Shown here one piece after another: positions 40,714 to 49,735 of a stretch of 50,500 nt of DNA. The position numbers and the translations under genes were made by a program. The notes under the pieces were generated by a model. That model ran no database searches. It was given only the letters and a program-made list of their open reading frames with translations, and was not told the origin of the DNA. The DNA is from CALAED01 sp937891035 (GTDB taxonomy: Bacteria > Actinomycetota > Actinomycetes > Streptosporangiales > Streptosporangiaceae), in assembly GCA_035642125.1 (NCBI GenBank), contig DASQSZ010000359.1, forward strand, positions 1 through 50,500, given 5' to 3'. How positions within the stretch are numbered: the first letter of the stretch is position 1; the number at the start of each line of letters is the position of its first letter.

Positions 40714-42030
40714 ATGGCCCAAAGTTCCAGCGCAGTTCTGGCCCAGACCGTCGCCGCTGTGGCCGTGGTTCTGGTGGTAGGAGCCGCCCTCACCCCTCTG
40801 ATCCGCCGGCTACGGCAGCCCCGGGTGATAGCCGAAATCGTCGCAGGCATCGCGCTCGGCCCGAGCTTACTCGGCCTGCTGCCAGGGGATCTGACGACGC
40901 GTTTGTTCCCCGCCGCTGTTCGTCCCGAGCTGTCGGCGATCTCACAGGTGGGCATCCTGCTCTTCATGTTCCTCGTGGGCTGGGAGATGGACCCCGGACA
41001 CGCTCGCACGCGCCGCGGCGCCGTGCTGAGCATCTCGCTGGCGTCCATCGCCCTGCCGTTCGGAACGGGGATCGTGCTGGCCACCTGGCTCTACCACGAT
41101 CACGCGGTCGTCGACGGACACCACATCAGCAAAGCGGCGTTCCTCCTGTTCGTCGGCACCGCGATGGCCATCACGGCCTTTCCGGTGCTGGCTCGCATCA
41201 TCGTGGAGCACCGGCTTCAGATGACGCCGGTGGGCGTGATTTCGCTGGCCGCCGCGGCTGTTGGGGACGTAGTGGCCTGGTGCATGCTCGCGGTCGTCTC
41301 GGTCGTGGCGGTCTCCTCGGGTCCTTCGCCTCTCTTGCGGGTCCTGGGCTATTCCGCCCTGTACGCCCTCGTGCTCTGGGTGGTCGTGCGGCCGCTGCTC
41401 AGATTTTTGATCCGCCGCTCGAGCCGCGACGGTGATGTCTCACCGCGATTGCTCGTGTTCATCGTGGCCGGCGTGTTCCTGTCTGCCTACACGACTCACC
41501 AGATCGGGCTCGACGCGATCTTCGGCGCGTTCGCCTTCGGCCTGATCATGCCTCGCGACTCCCGTAAGGCTCTTGCCTCACGCGTGCGGATCCCGATGGA
41601 GCACATCACCGACCTGCTGCTGCCGATCTTCTTCATCAGCGTCGGGCTCTCCGTTGACATCACCGGGCTCGGCGGTAGCGGCATCCCGGAGTTGCTGGCC
41701 ATCATCGGCGTGGCCTGCCTGGGCAAACTCGTCGGCGTCGTCATCGCGGCGCGGGCGACCGGGATGTCGTGGAGCGACTCAAGCACCGTTGGCCTGCTGA
41801 TGAACACCCGCGGCCTGACCGAGCTGATCATCTTGAACGTGGGCGTCAGCATGGGCGTCCTGGATAACCGTATGTTCACCATGATGGTCGTGATGGCGCT
41901 GATCACCACGGCGATGGCAGGACCCTTCATCCCCCGTCGGCCCTACGCCAGACCCGACGGCGCGTTCATCTCCAAGGACGCCGCGCTGGAGACCCTGACC
42001 AAGGCCGCTTCTCCCGGTCCGGCGAAGTGA
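40714..42030 (+). CDS. CPA2 family Na+(K+)/H+ antiporter
   Basis: 438 residues from ATG 40714 with AAGGAGG. Twelve or so membrane helices in the CPA2 pattern: PRVIAEIVAGIALGPSLLGLLPG, FLVGWEMDP, AFPVLARIIVEHRL, AVGDVVAWCML (the GD of the ion site), DAIFGAFAFGLIMPRD, FFISVGLSVD and NTRGLTELIILNVG. No TrkA-N domain at the end. Antiporters of this type occur in several antibiotic clusters, including enediyne ones, as resistance or export helpers. Downstream hairpin at 42089-42132. Confidence 0.92.
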   Translation: MAQSSSAVLAQTVAAVAVVLVVGAALTPLIRRLRQPRVIAEIVAGIALGPSLLGLLPGDLTTRLFPAAVRPELSAISQVGILLFMFLVGWEMDPGHARTRRGAVLSISLASIALPFGTGIVLATWLYHDHAVVDGHHISKAAFLLFVGTAMAITAFPVLARIIVEHRLQMTPVGVISLAAAAVGDVVAWCMLAVVSVVAVSSGPSPLLRVLGYSALYALVLWVVVRPLLRFLIRRSSRDGDVSPRLLVFIVAGVFLSAYTTHQIGLDAIFGAFAFGLIMPRDSRKALASRVRIPMEHITDLLLPIFFISVGLSVDITGLGGSGIPELLAIIGVACLGKLVGVVIAARATGMSWSDSSTVGLLMNTRGLTELIILNVGVSMGVLDNRMFTMMVVMALITTAMAGPFIPRRPYARPDGAFISKDAALETLTKAASPGPAK

Positions 42031-42088
42031 CCGGAGCCGGTCGGGGCGCGCGTCCCGTAGCGATCCCGTCACCCAATTACGTACCGTG

Positions 42089-42132
42089 GGGAGTGGTCGC
42101 CCATACGGGAAATTCGCCGCAGGACCACTCCC
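42089..42132 (+). terminator. Inverted repeat after antiporter gene
   Basis: Perfect arms GGGAGTGGTC (42089-42098) and GACCACTCCC (42123-42132) with a 24-nt loop, 58 bp after the stop. A terminator or, with that loop, a regulator site. Confidence 0.4.
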
Positions 42133-42651
42133 GTTACCGAAGATTCGCTTGGGCGTTCTGCGCGGCCGCGCTATTCGCCGTGATCGAGTCGCTGGGTGCG
42201 GTCTTGATGATCGTTCGTTCTCCGGCCTCCTCCGATTCGAGCGGACGAGGCCGGTGGACGAACGAAACCCCCGCCGTGTTCACCGTCGACCGCGGCCAGA
42301 ACCGGCAACCAAGATTTCCAGCATTCCTCGCCATGGTTCTATACCGTGGATGCGTCGCAAGTCCCCTCATTTGTGCAAACCGGGTGGGCCTGTGATACAC
42401 GCCGTTGATCGTGCCGGGGTCGGATGCGCGGTCAGCGTGCCGGAGCGAGCCGCGCTGTGAGGCGTTTTTTGGTTCGAGCGGAGGTGCGAGACATGCGCCG
42501 CGAGACGGGGGCCGGGGGCCCCGCCTGCCCGAGTTCTCGACTCTCAGCGCGTCCTCCATGCGCGGTGGGCGGGACGGGCGCGACGTCCGCCGATGGTCCG
42601 GAAGGGTTCGCTCTTAATCGCATCAGGTACTCGAAATAGGGGGTTTTCGCG
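42133..42651. other. Intergenic region before BBE oxidase gene
   Basis: 519 bp with no supported gene. A 122-codon frame starting at 42027 in a GTGA overlap with the antiporter stop has one hydrophobic stretch (FAWAFCAAALFAVIESLGAV) and otherwise random-looking sequence; it is not called. The GGGGG run near 42640 is the ribosome binding site of the next gene. Confidence 0.4.
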
Positions 42652-44259
42652 ATGAATGAACAGGTAATCGGCGGGTCCGTGGATGAGATGTCCGCCCACG
42701 CCGCAAGACCCTATGTGCCGCCAGCGGCATGCGTCACACCCAACGATCCGCAATACGCCGACTGCGTACGTGGCCGCAATGAGCGGCACATCGGCACACC
42801 GGAGTCTGTGCGCATCGTCAATTCCACCGAGCAGGTCGTGGAGGTGGTGCAGGAAGCGGTCCACAATGACAAGCGGTTGACCGTTATATCCAGCGGCCAT
42901 TGCTTCGAGGACTTCATCTTCAACCCGGACGTCCAAATCGTCGTAGACATGTCGCAAATGGACAGGATCTACTTTGATCCCGCGCGCAACGCGGTCGCGG
43001 TCGAATCCGGCGCAACGATGCTCAGGACCTACGAGACAATGTATAAGGACTGGGGCGTCACCATTCCGGCCGGCTTGTGCTACTCGGTCGCCATGGGTGG
43101 ACACGTCAGCGGCGGTGGTTGGGGACCGTCCAGCCGTGACTTCGGCCTCGTGGTTGACCATCTGTACGCGGTCGAGGTCGTCGTCGTCGGCAAAGACGGC
43201 CGCGCACGTGCGGTTGTCGCGACGCGGGACCCGAAAGACCACAACCACGATCTGTGGTGGGCGCACACCGGTGGTGGCGGCGGCAACTTCGGGGTGATCA
43301 CGCGATACTGGTTCCGTTCGCCCGGCGCGACCGGAACCGATCCACGCGGCCTGTTGCCCCGGCCTCCCAAGGAGCTGCTGCTCAGCGCGATCTCCTGGTC
43401 TTGGAACGACATCGACCAGAGCGAGTTCATGAACCTTGCCCGCAATTACGCCCGTTGGCACGTGGACAATATCGCTGCTGACAACCCGCTGCGCGCCGTG
43501 ACCAGCTATCTGATTCTCACCCACCGGGCCAATGGACAACTCGGCCTGATCACGCAGGTGGACGCGACTGTGCCGGGGGCGGACCAGATCTTGACAGATT
43601 ACCTGCGCTTTGTCAGCGACGGTGTGTCCTCGGAGTCCGGTGCGCTCACCAACGCGATGACCGAGCACAGCCCCAAGCCGCAGTTCGCGGCGCCCGTTCG
43701 GCTACCGTGGCTGCAAGCGACGCGGTTCAACGGCACCACCAATCCCGCCCAAAACGATCCAACGTTCCGCGCCGAGTTTAAGTCGACATTCATGCGCGGC
43801 GTGCCATCCGACCGGCAGCTAGCCGCGCTCTACCAAGGCATGAACGCCCCCACGATCAATAATCCGTTGGTCGGCGTGCAGTTCACGCCCTATGGCGGAC
43901 GGACCAATGCGGTGGCGCCGACCGCGACCGCGTCGGTGCACCGCGGTGCGGCGTTCAAGATGCTCTTCACGGCGCAATGGCACGACCCGACTCAGGACGA
44001 TGTGCACATCTCCTGGATGAGAGAAACCTACGCCTCGATGTACGCCGACACGGGCGGTGTTCCGGTGCCCAACGACGTGACGGACGGCTGCTATGTGAAC
44101 TACCCGGACGCCGACTTGTCCGACCCGCGCTTCAACAAGTCGGGCACACCCTGGTACACCCTGTACTACAAGGAAAACTATCCACGTCTTCAGCAGATCA
44201 AGCGGCGTTACGACCCGAAGAACTTCTTCCGGCACCGGCAATCCATACAACTTCCGTAG
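42652..44259 (+). CDS. BBE-type oxidase with bicovalent FAD
   Basis: 535 residues from ATG 42652. PCMH-type FAD domain with VISSGHCFEDF (H83) and PAGLCYSVAMGGHVSGGGWG (C143), the two residues that bind the flavin 8alpha and C6 positions, so bicovalent FAD is expected. The C-terminal BBE domain ends RYDPKNFFRHRQSIQLP. No signal peptide, unlike some relatives. Such enzymes oxidise alcohols, sugars or C-C/C-N ring-forming substrates with high redox potential, and are common late-stage tailoring enzymes in actinomycete pathways. Substrate unknown. Confidence 0.93.
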   Translation: MNEQVIGGSVDEMSAHAARPYVPPAACVTPNDPQYADCVRGRNERHIGTPESVRIVNSTEQVVEVVQEAVHNDKRLTVISSGHCFEDFIFNPDVQIVVDMSQMDRIYFDPARNAVAVESGATMLRTYETMYKDWGVTIPAGLCYSVAMGGHVSGGGWGPSSRDFGLVVDHLYAVEVVVVGKDGRARAVVATRDPKDHNHDLWWAHTGGGGGNFGVITRYWFRSPGATGTDPRGLLPRPPKELLLSAISWSWNDIDQSEFMNLARNYARWHVDNIAADNPLRAVTSYLILTHRANGQLGLITQVDATVPGADQILTDYLRFVSDGVSSESGALTNAMTEHSPKPQFAAPVRLPWLQATRFNGTTNPAQNDPTFRAEFKSTFMRGVPSDRQLAALYQGMNAPTINNPLVGVQFTPYGGRTNAVAPTATASVHRGAAFKMLFTAQWHDPTQDDVHISWMRETYASMYADTGGVPVPNDVTDGCYVNYPDADLSDPRFNKSGTPWYTLYYKENYPRLQQIKRRYDPKNFFRHRQSIQLP

Positions 44260-44398
44260 CCACCACCGCAGGGCGATCAAGCACGAAGGCTGGACATTTG
44301 GCGTCCGCTTCGAACGCGACGCGAATACTTCCAGCGAATGCATGGCTGATCGACGGACAGCGTGGATTCCATGGCTTGGGAGGTGGCACTGACTAGGT

Positions 44399-44433
44399 GA
44401 GGTGCCCCCGGTGTGTGGAAGCTGGGGGCTCTC
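44399..44433 (+). terminator. Hairpin downstream of BBE oxidase
   Basis: GAG..GCCCCC and GGGGGC.CTC arms with a 14-nt loop. Moderately stable; terminator role inferred from its place after the BBE gene. Confidence 0.45.
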
Positions 44434-44551
44434 GCGTTTCTGGGGTGATCACGCCGCACTTTCAATGTATGTGGCGCACCGCGGAGCGTCATATCTCAAC
44501 CGATACCTGTACCTTGCCGCGATTCCAGGCTTTTAACCTCCGGTTCGGCAA

Positions 44552-44571
44552 GCGTGGGGCTTGACCCACGC
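44552..44571. promoter_or_regulatory. Small inverted repeat upstream of SDR
   Basis: Perfect arms GCGTGGG and CCCACGC with a 6-nt loop (GCTTGA), 17 bp before the larger AT-rich palindrome. Confidence 0.35.
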
Positions 44572-44587
44572 CAGAATGAATGGCACG

Positions 44588-44613
44588 CTTTCTTTATCTT
44601 TCGATAAAGAAAG
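44588..44613. promoter_or_regulatory. AT-rich operator-like palindrome upstream of SDR
   Basis: Perfect 11-bp arms CTTTCTTTATC and GATAAAGAAAG around TTTC, 66 bp before the SDR start. Strikingly AT-rich in this genome. A regulator site is most likely; the matching regulator is not adjacent. Confidence 0.6.
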
Positions 44614-44679
44614 TGAGTTCCGATTTCCTGGGCTCGTTTATGATGATCCGCCGATCACTCACACAACAGGAGCAGCAAC

Positions 44680-45405
44680 ATGACCATCGAAGGCAAAACC
44701 GTGCTGGTTACCGGTGCCAACCGCGGCATCGGGCAGGCGCTGGCCGCCGAGGCCCTGGCCAGGGGCGCCAAGCAAGTCTATGCCGGCACCCGCCAGCCCC
44801 TGACCCACCCCGACGGGCGAGTCACCCCCTTAACGCTGGATATCACCAACACCGCACAGGTCCAGGCAGCCGCCGGCCAGGCCGAGTCGCTGGACATCCT
44901 GATCAACAACGCCGGCATCATGCTGCCCGACCTCCCGTTCGACCCCGCCGTGCTCGAACGTCACCTGGCCGTCAACTTCCACGGCACCAATGCCGTGACC
45001 CAGGCCTTCCTGCCCGCGCTGACCCGCTCCCGCGGGGCCGTCATCAACATCCTGTCGGTGGTCGCGCTCGCCCCCTTGCCGCCCTTCCCGTCCTACTCGA
45101 TCTCGAAGGCGGCCGTGTTCTCTCTCACCCAGACGCTGCGCGCACTCTACGCCGGGCAGGGGGTCAGGTTTCACGCGGTCCTGGCCGGCCCTATAGACAC
45201 CGATATGACACGCGAACTCGACGTACCCAAGGCCACCCGTGAATCTGCCGCGCAGGCAATCTTTGACGCGGTGGAGAAGGGCGAGGAGGACATCTTCCCC
45301 GACCCCGCGTCAGCGCCTTTGGCGGAACTCTGGCACCGCGGCCCGGACAAGATCCTCGAGCGCCAGTTCGCACAACTCGTGCAAGGTGGGCCCCCCACGC
45401 CGTGA
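44680..45405 (+). CDS. Classical SDR oxidoreductase
   Basis: 241 residues from ATG 44680 behind GGAGC. Fully classical: TGANRGIG, AGTRQ after beta-2 (NADP-type Arg), NNAG, and S...YSISK with the normal 13-residue spacing. Family end TLRALYAGQGVRFHAVLAGPIDTDM, then EDIFPDPAS as in small actinobacterial SDRs usually paired with a TetR gene. No TetR gene is adjacent here, but a strong operator-like palindrome precedes the gene. Substrate unknown. Confidence 0.93.
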   Translation: MTIEGKTVLVTGANRGIGQALAAEALARGAKQVYAGTRQPLTHPDGRVTPLTLDITNTAQVQAAAGQAESLDILINNAGIMLPDLPFDPAVLERHLAVNFHGTNAVTQAFLPALTRSRGAVINILSVVALAPLPPFPSYSISKAAVFSLTQTLRALYAGQGVRFHAVLAGPIDTDMTRELDVPKATRESAAQAIFDAVEKGEEDIFPDPASAPLAELWHRGPDKILERQFAQLVQGGPPTP

Positions 45406-45970
45406 GCAAGTCGAGGTGATCCTCCGGAGCCGGAGAACAGGGCCGCCCGCAAACCGGTTTGCAAAGCACCCTTCGGTGCCCGGATAGCCGACCAGGTGCT
45501 TGGCGGTCACGTTATCCAGCCAGATGGTGGGCAAGATGAGCACTGAATTGAGCCCACGAGGCGCGTCACCGTAAACGTAATGATCCGGATCACTCTGCGT
45601 GGTGCCGGGTGGCCTTCATCACCTGATTGCCAAGGTCCTCTTCGCGGTCATCACCAGGCGTAGAGGACCTGGTGGCGAGGAGATCGTCGCCCCGCGCCCG
45701 CAGAGTGACTCACGCGATAGCAGCGCCAGCGCCTATCGCGGGAGTGAGAAGCCCGCCGTGGCCTAACCCTCCGCCGCCTCACATCCCTAGCCCGCTGAGC
45801 CACATCCCCATCAATTCTTGCGCGCCACACACGAAGCCGGCGCAATGCGCACAGGCAAGCCTGCGGCCGCAGCTAAGACCGCGGAAACCGTCCAGCGGCC
45901 GCACGAACGCCTCAGCGAAGAGACATCCACTGTCCCTAAACATTCAACGCGGCGATCTGCGAGAGCGAAC
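45406..45970. other. Intergenic region before the beta-propeller gene
   Basis: 565 bp with no convincing gene. The frame of the next gene stays open to 45818, but the added residues are Lys/Arg/Thr-rich and lack a signal. The region holds the LacI-like palindrome at 45449-45462. Confidence 0.4.
45449..45462. promoter_or_regulatory. LacI-type operator-like palindrome
   Basis: Perfect 14-bp palindrome GCAAACCGGTTTGC with the central CG typical of LacI-family sites (AAACCGGTTT core). It lies 44 bp after the SDR stop and about 510 bp before the beta-propeller gene. No LacI-type gene is in the window. Confidence 0.5.
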
Positions 45971-47635
45971 ATGCGAAAGAGGCATAGCGTAGCGACGGGT
46001 AAGCAACAACAGCGACCGCGGTGGCGGCGCCGTTGGACTAGGGTCCTCCTTGCGGTGGCCCTGGCCGCGGCCGCAACGGCGGTGGACGTAAACCCGAACG
46101 AAAACCTGGATGCGGCCACCGTAGCTGCTCCAGGGGCGGAGTGGCCGATGTTCGGCCAGAATCTCAACAACACGGCCAGCGTCTCGGGCGCGGAGAATAG
46201 CGAGCTCACGGCGCTTAGTGTGAACAGTCTCAAAACGAAGTGGACGTTCACGACCGGCGGTGATGTGTCCGCGCGCGCCGCCGTGGTCAAAGGCATCGTA
46301 TACTTCCCCGATTGGTCTGGACATCTGTACGCGGTCAACGCGGACGACGGCCGGCTCGTGTGGTCGCGTAACATCCTGAAGGACTACTTGTCGGGCGTTT
46401 TCAACAATCCGCCGGCCATGGTGGTCTCCCGCACCACGCCATACGTCGACCCGAACACTAATACGATGTACATCGGCACGCAGCAGGGTGCGTGGATCCT
46501 CGCCATCGACACCACTACCGGTGCCTTGCGGTGGAAGGCTCAACTGGATACTCATCCATTTGCGATCGATACCGGCTCGCCGATTGTCAGCCAGGGCGTG
46601 CTTTATGTTGGGGTTTCCTCGAACGAGGAGATCGCAGCCAGTGATCCCGGATATCCATGCTGCAGCTTCCGCGGCAGCGTGGTCGCGCTCAACGCGAGCA
46701 ACGGAGCACTGAAATGGCAATCCTTTACGGTGCCGGCGGGATACACCGGTGGCGCGATCTGGAGCAGCACCATCGTCCCGGACCCGGCCAGAGGAGTCGT
46801 GTACGCCACCACCGGCAACAACTACAGCACACCGACCGATCCTGCCTACACGTCCTGCATCAACAATGGCGGTACCCAGGAATCGTGCCTGTCCCCAGAC
46901 GACCATTTCGATTCGGTCCTCGCGCTGCATATGACAGACGGGAAGGTCGCCTGGTCGCAACGGCTTTCCAATGGGGACGACTGGAATTTGGCCTGCTTGC
47001 CCAGCATCCCCGGACCAAACTGCCCGAAACCGACCGGTACTGACTATGATTTCGGCAGTGGCGTCAACCTCTTCACCATTCAAACGTCCGGCGGAGCTAA
47101 AACCGTGCTCGGGGCCGGCCAGAAGAGCGGCATTTACGTCGCCCTCGACCCGGACGACAACGGTGCGGTTCTGTGGGCCACCCAGGTCGGACCAGGCGGG
47201 CCACTTGGTGGAATCCAGTGGGGCTCCGCCACCGATGGCAAGCGAATTTATGTGGCCATCTCCAACTCCAACAGCGAAATGCACATCCTCCAGCCGTCTG
47301 GCCAGACAACCAGCGGCGGCTCGTGGAGTGCGCTGGACCCGGCGTCAGGGAAAATCCTCTGGCAGACCCCAGATCCCGGGGGTGCCATGGATCAGGGACC
47401 CATGGCCGTCACCAACAACGTGGTCTACGCACCATCGATGGCAGGTACCGGCGACAACATGTTCGCGCTCAACGCCGCCACCGGTGCCATCATGTGGAGA
47501 TTTCCCTCCGGCGGGTCGGTGCTTGCCGGGGCCACGATCGCAAACAACGTTGTTTTCTGGGGTTCGGGCTATAGCAACATCCCCGGATTCACCGGGAACA
47601 ACAAGTTCTACGCATTCAGCAGGAACGGCCAATAG
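45971..47635 (+). CDS. Exported PQQ-type beta-propeller protein
   Basis: 554 residues from ATG 45971. A basic N-terminus (MRKRHSVATGKQQQRPRWRR) and helix VLLAVALAAAATAV form a signal peptide or anchor. Eight-blade quinoprotein repeats follow: WPMFGQNLNNTASV, WSGHLYAVNADDGRLVWSR, GAWILAIDTTTGALRWKA, FRGSVVALNASNGALKWQS, ...DPASGKILWQTPDPGG, NMFALNAATGAIMWRFPSGG. Resembles polyvinyl-alcohol dehydrogenase-like quinoproteins, but lacks a heme c CxxCH. Extra Cys pairs (PCCSF; SCIN...ESC; LAC...NC) suggest disulfides outside the cell. PQQ binding is possible, not shown; no pqq genes are here. Confidence 0.87.
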   Translation: MRKRHSVATGKQQQRPRWRRRWTRVLLAVALAAAATAVDVNPNENLDAATVAAPGAEWPMFGQNLNNTASVSGAENSELTALSVNSLKTKWTFTTGGDVSARAAVVKGIVYFPDWSGHLYAVNADDGRLVWSRNILKDYLSGVFNNPPAMVVSRTTPYVDPNTNTMYIGTQQGAWILAIDTTTGALRWKAQLDTHPFAIDTGSPIVSQGVLYVGVSSNEEIAASDPGYPCCSFRGSVVALNASNGALKWQSFTVPAGYTGGAIWSSTIVPDPARGVVYATTGNNYSTPTDPAYTSCINNGGTQESCLSPDDHFDSVLALHMTDGKVAWSQRLSNGDDWNLACLPSIPGPNCPKPTGTDYDFGSGVNLFTIQTSGGAKTVLGAGQKSGIYVALDPDDNGAVLWATQVGPGGPLGGIQWGSATDGKRIYVAISNSNSEMHILQPSGQTTSGGSWSALDPASGKILWQTPDPGGAMDQGPMAVTNNVVYAPSMAGTGDNMFALNAATGAIMWRFPSGGSVLAGATIANNVVFWGSGYSNIPGFTGNNKFYAFSRNGQ

Positions 47636-47690
47636 CCTCGAGCTGACGGCCCGATGCCCTGCAATCCCCCGCTACCAGTAGTTACAGGTT

Positions 47691-47725
47691 AAGCCCGAGT
47701 TGCCGACTAAGGGCAACTCGGGCTT
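47691..47725. terminator. Bidirectional hairpin terminator
   Basis: Perfect 14-bp arms AAGCCCGAGTTGCC and GGCAACTCGGGCTT with a 7-nt loop, between convergent genes (stops at 47635 and 47775). The A and T ends give weak U-tracts in both directions. Confidence 0.85.
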
Positions 47726-47774
47726 CCGGAAAGACTATCGGGTGGATCGGGTGGTGCGACCTCGGCGACCGAGG

Positions 47775-49610
47775 TTATGGAAGCTTGAGTTCGGGATGGT
47801 AGACGTCCAGCCACACGCTGAGGTCGAGGGTCCGCTCCAGGCCCAGCCGCGTCAGCCGGTCCATCGCGGACGAATCGCGCTCTGTCGCGGCCTTGAGCCA
47901 GTCCCGGTCTACCAACTCGAACACTTCGTGATTCCTGTGCGTCAGCAATTCTTTGCCCTGATGCTGGAGCTCCCGGCTGTAATAGGGGTCCTGAGTCGAC
48001 GGATAAGGGCTCTTCGGCCGCCAAGCGACCGATTCGGGAAGCATCTCTTTGGCCGCTCCGCGCAACAAGCTTTTCTCTCTGCCGTCGTAGGTCTTCAACG
48101 ACCAGGGTGCGTTGTAGACGTATTCGACGAGGCGGTGGTCGCAGAACGGCACCCGGACCTCCAGTCCGACCGCCATGCTCATTCGGTCCTTGCGGTCGAG
48201 CAGGTACCGCATGAAACGGGTCACGTGCAGATAAATCATGACCCGCATGCGGTGCTCGAAGTCGTCGTCGGAGTCGAGCCGCCCGACTTCCCGGACCGCG
48301 CTATCGTACTTGTCAAGCCGATAGCCTTCCAGCTCCAGTTGTGACAACAGTTGAGCGTTCAGCCCGGTGGCGTCCTTGTCGAAGGGGCCCACGTTGACGG
48401 CGATCCACGGAAACGCGCGTGCGCGCTGGATTTCGGGGACGTGCATGTGCCTGTACCCGCCGAATACCTCGTCCGCCGACTCGCCGGACAGGGCGACGGT
48501 CGACTTCTTGCGAATCGCCGCAAAGAGCAAGTACAGCGAGAAGTCCATGTCGCCGGTCCCCACCGGCACGTCTCGCGCAGTGATCACGGCCTTACGGACG
48601 TCGGGGTCGGCCAGCGTCTTCGGGTCGAGCACGATGTCGGTGTGCTCCGAGCCGACGTGCTCGGCGACGTCGCGGATGAACGGTGTATCCGGGGTGTCAC
48701 GCAGGTCGTCGGGCTTGAAGTTCTCTGCCTGGCCCATGAAGTCGACCGCGAACGTCGGCACCCGCTCGGCGCCGAGATGGGCTGCGGCAAGCGCGGTGAG
48801 CGTGCCGGAGTCCAGCCCGCCTGACAGCAGCAGGCAGCGTGGCACATCGGCGACGAGCTGACGCCGCACGATGTCGTCCAAGAGCTCGCGGACCCGCCCG
48901 ACGGAGGTGGCGACGTCGTCTGTGTGCGGCCGGGTCTCCAGCCGCCAATAGGTGCGTTCGCGCACGCCCGCGACGTCGACCGTGACCACTGTGCCCGGCT
49001 CGACCTGCCGTATGTCCGCCCAGATCGCGTGTCCTGGTGTAAAGGCGTACGAGAGAGCCTCGCGCAGCCCGTCTGCGTCCACCACGCGTTTGGCGAGCGG
49101 GTTGGCCAGGATGGCCTTCTGCTCCGAACCGAAGAGCACGCCGTCAGGGGTGCGGTAATAGTAGAGCGGCTTGACCCCCAGGCGGTCGCGGATCATGACG
49201 AGCTTTTGGTCGCGCGCGTCCCAGATGGCGAACGCATACATACCGTTGAGGTGGTCGGCGACCGCCGCGCCCCAGCGCAGGTACCCGCGCAAGACCACCT
49301 CTGTGTCGCTGGAAGTGGTAAAACGCTCGCCCTGCCGGGTGAGCTCATCACGCAGTTCGACGTAGTTGTAGGCCTCGCCGCTGAAGACGAGTGTCACATC
49401 ACCCTGTTCGGTGTGCATGGTCATCGGCTGCACTCCGCCGATCAGATCGATCACGGCCAGTCTCCGGTGGCCGAGGGCCGCGTGCCGGTCGACCCACGTG
49501 CCACAGTCATCAGGACCCCGGCACGCCATGGTCTCGGTCATCGCATCCAGGATCTTTTGCTCGTGGTTGAGGTCGCGGTCGAACGAGACCCAGCCGGTGA
49601 CTCCGCACAT
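47775..49610 (-). CDS. asnB: Glutamine-dependent asparagine synthase (AsnB-type amidotransferase)
   Basis: 611 residues. ATG 49610 is used because it exposes the catalytic Cys directly after Met (MCGVTGW) and has AGGAGG 8 nt upstream; the frame runs seven codons further. N-terminal Ntn glutaminase: RGPDDCGTW, GHRRLAVIDL, VFSGEAYNYVELRDEL. Synthetase domain: PP-loop LLLSGGLDSGTLTALAA, ALSGESADEVFGGYR, VGLEVRVPFCDHRLVEY. All catalytic parts appear intact. Within biosynthetic clusters such enzymes amidate carboxylates; as housekeeping it would make Asn. Placement at the edge of an oxidative cluster makes a tailoring amidation plausible. Confidence 0.93.
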   Translation of the reverse strand: MCGVTGWVSFDRDLNHEQKILDAMTETMACRGPDDCGTWVDRHAALGHRRLAVIDLIGGVQPMTMHTEQGDVTLVFSGEAYNYVELRDELTRQGERFTTSSDTEVVLRGYLRWGAAVADHLNGMYAFAIWDARDQKLVMIRDRLGVKPLYYYRTPDGVLFGSEQKAILANPLAKRVVDADGLREALSYAFTPGHAIWADIRQVEPGTVVTVDVAGVRERTYWRLETRPHTDDVATSVGRVRELLDDIVRRQLVADVPRCLLLSGGLDSGTLTALAAAHLGAERVPTFAVDFMGQAENFKPDDLRDTPDTPFIRDVAEHVGSEHTDIVLDPKTLADPDVRKAVITARDVPVGTGDMDFSLYLLFAAIRKKSTVALSGESADEVFGGYRHMHVPEIQRARAFPWIAVNVGPFDKDATGLNAQLLSQLELEGYRLDKYDSAVREVGRLDSDDDFEHRMRVMIYLHVTRFMRYLLDRKDRMSMAVGLEVRVPFCDHRLVEYVYNAPWSLKTYDGREKSLLRGAAKEMLPESVAWRPKSPYPSTQDPYYSRELQHQGKELLTHRNHEVFELVDRDWLKAATERDSSAMDRLTRLGLERTLDLSVWLDVYHPELKLP

Positions 49611-49657
49611 TCTGCTCGCCTCCTGTGACAATCAAATAGGTTCGCTCTTGTTTCGAT

Positions 49658-49735
49658 TCATGCGGAGCCGCGCGGAGACTCGGCGACCCGCTCGCCGATC
49701 ATGACGACGGTGAGGCTCGGTCGGGTTCTCAGGCA
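49658..49735 (-). pseudogene. GMC oxidoreductase C-terminal remnant
   Basis: Minus-strand stretch reading ...RTRPSLTVVMIGERVAESPRG and stop copies the last helix of the GMC enzymes in this window (THLTVVMIGERAAALLRDR). Upstream in frame, similarity stops within about ten codons. A relic of a third GMC gene, or of the duplication that made the other two. Confidence 0.6.

Larger units (their letters stand above)
44260..44679. other. Intergenic region with terminator and two palindromes
   Basis: 420 bp without a gene. It contains the hairpin at 44399-44433 and the symmetric elements at 44552-44571 and 44588-44613. The AT-rich stretch at 44575-44650 probably holds the promoter of the SDR at 44680. 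Confidence 0.5.

Noticed and set aside
42027..42395. Small membrane protein overlapping the antiporter stop
   Set aside because: One hydrophobic stretch only, no recognised family, and the frame crosses the hairpin at 42089-42132.
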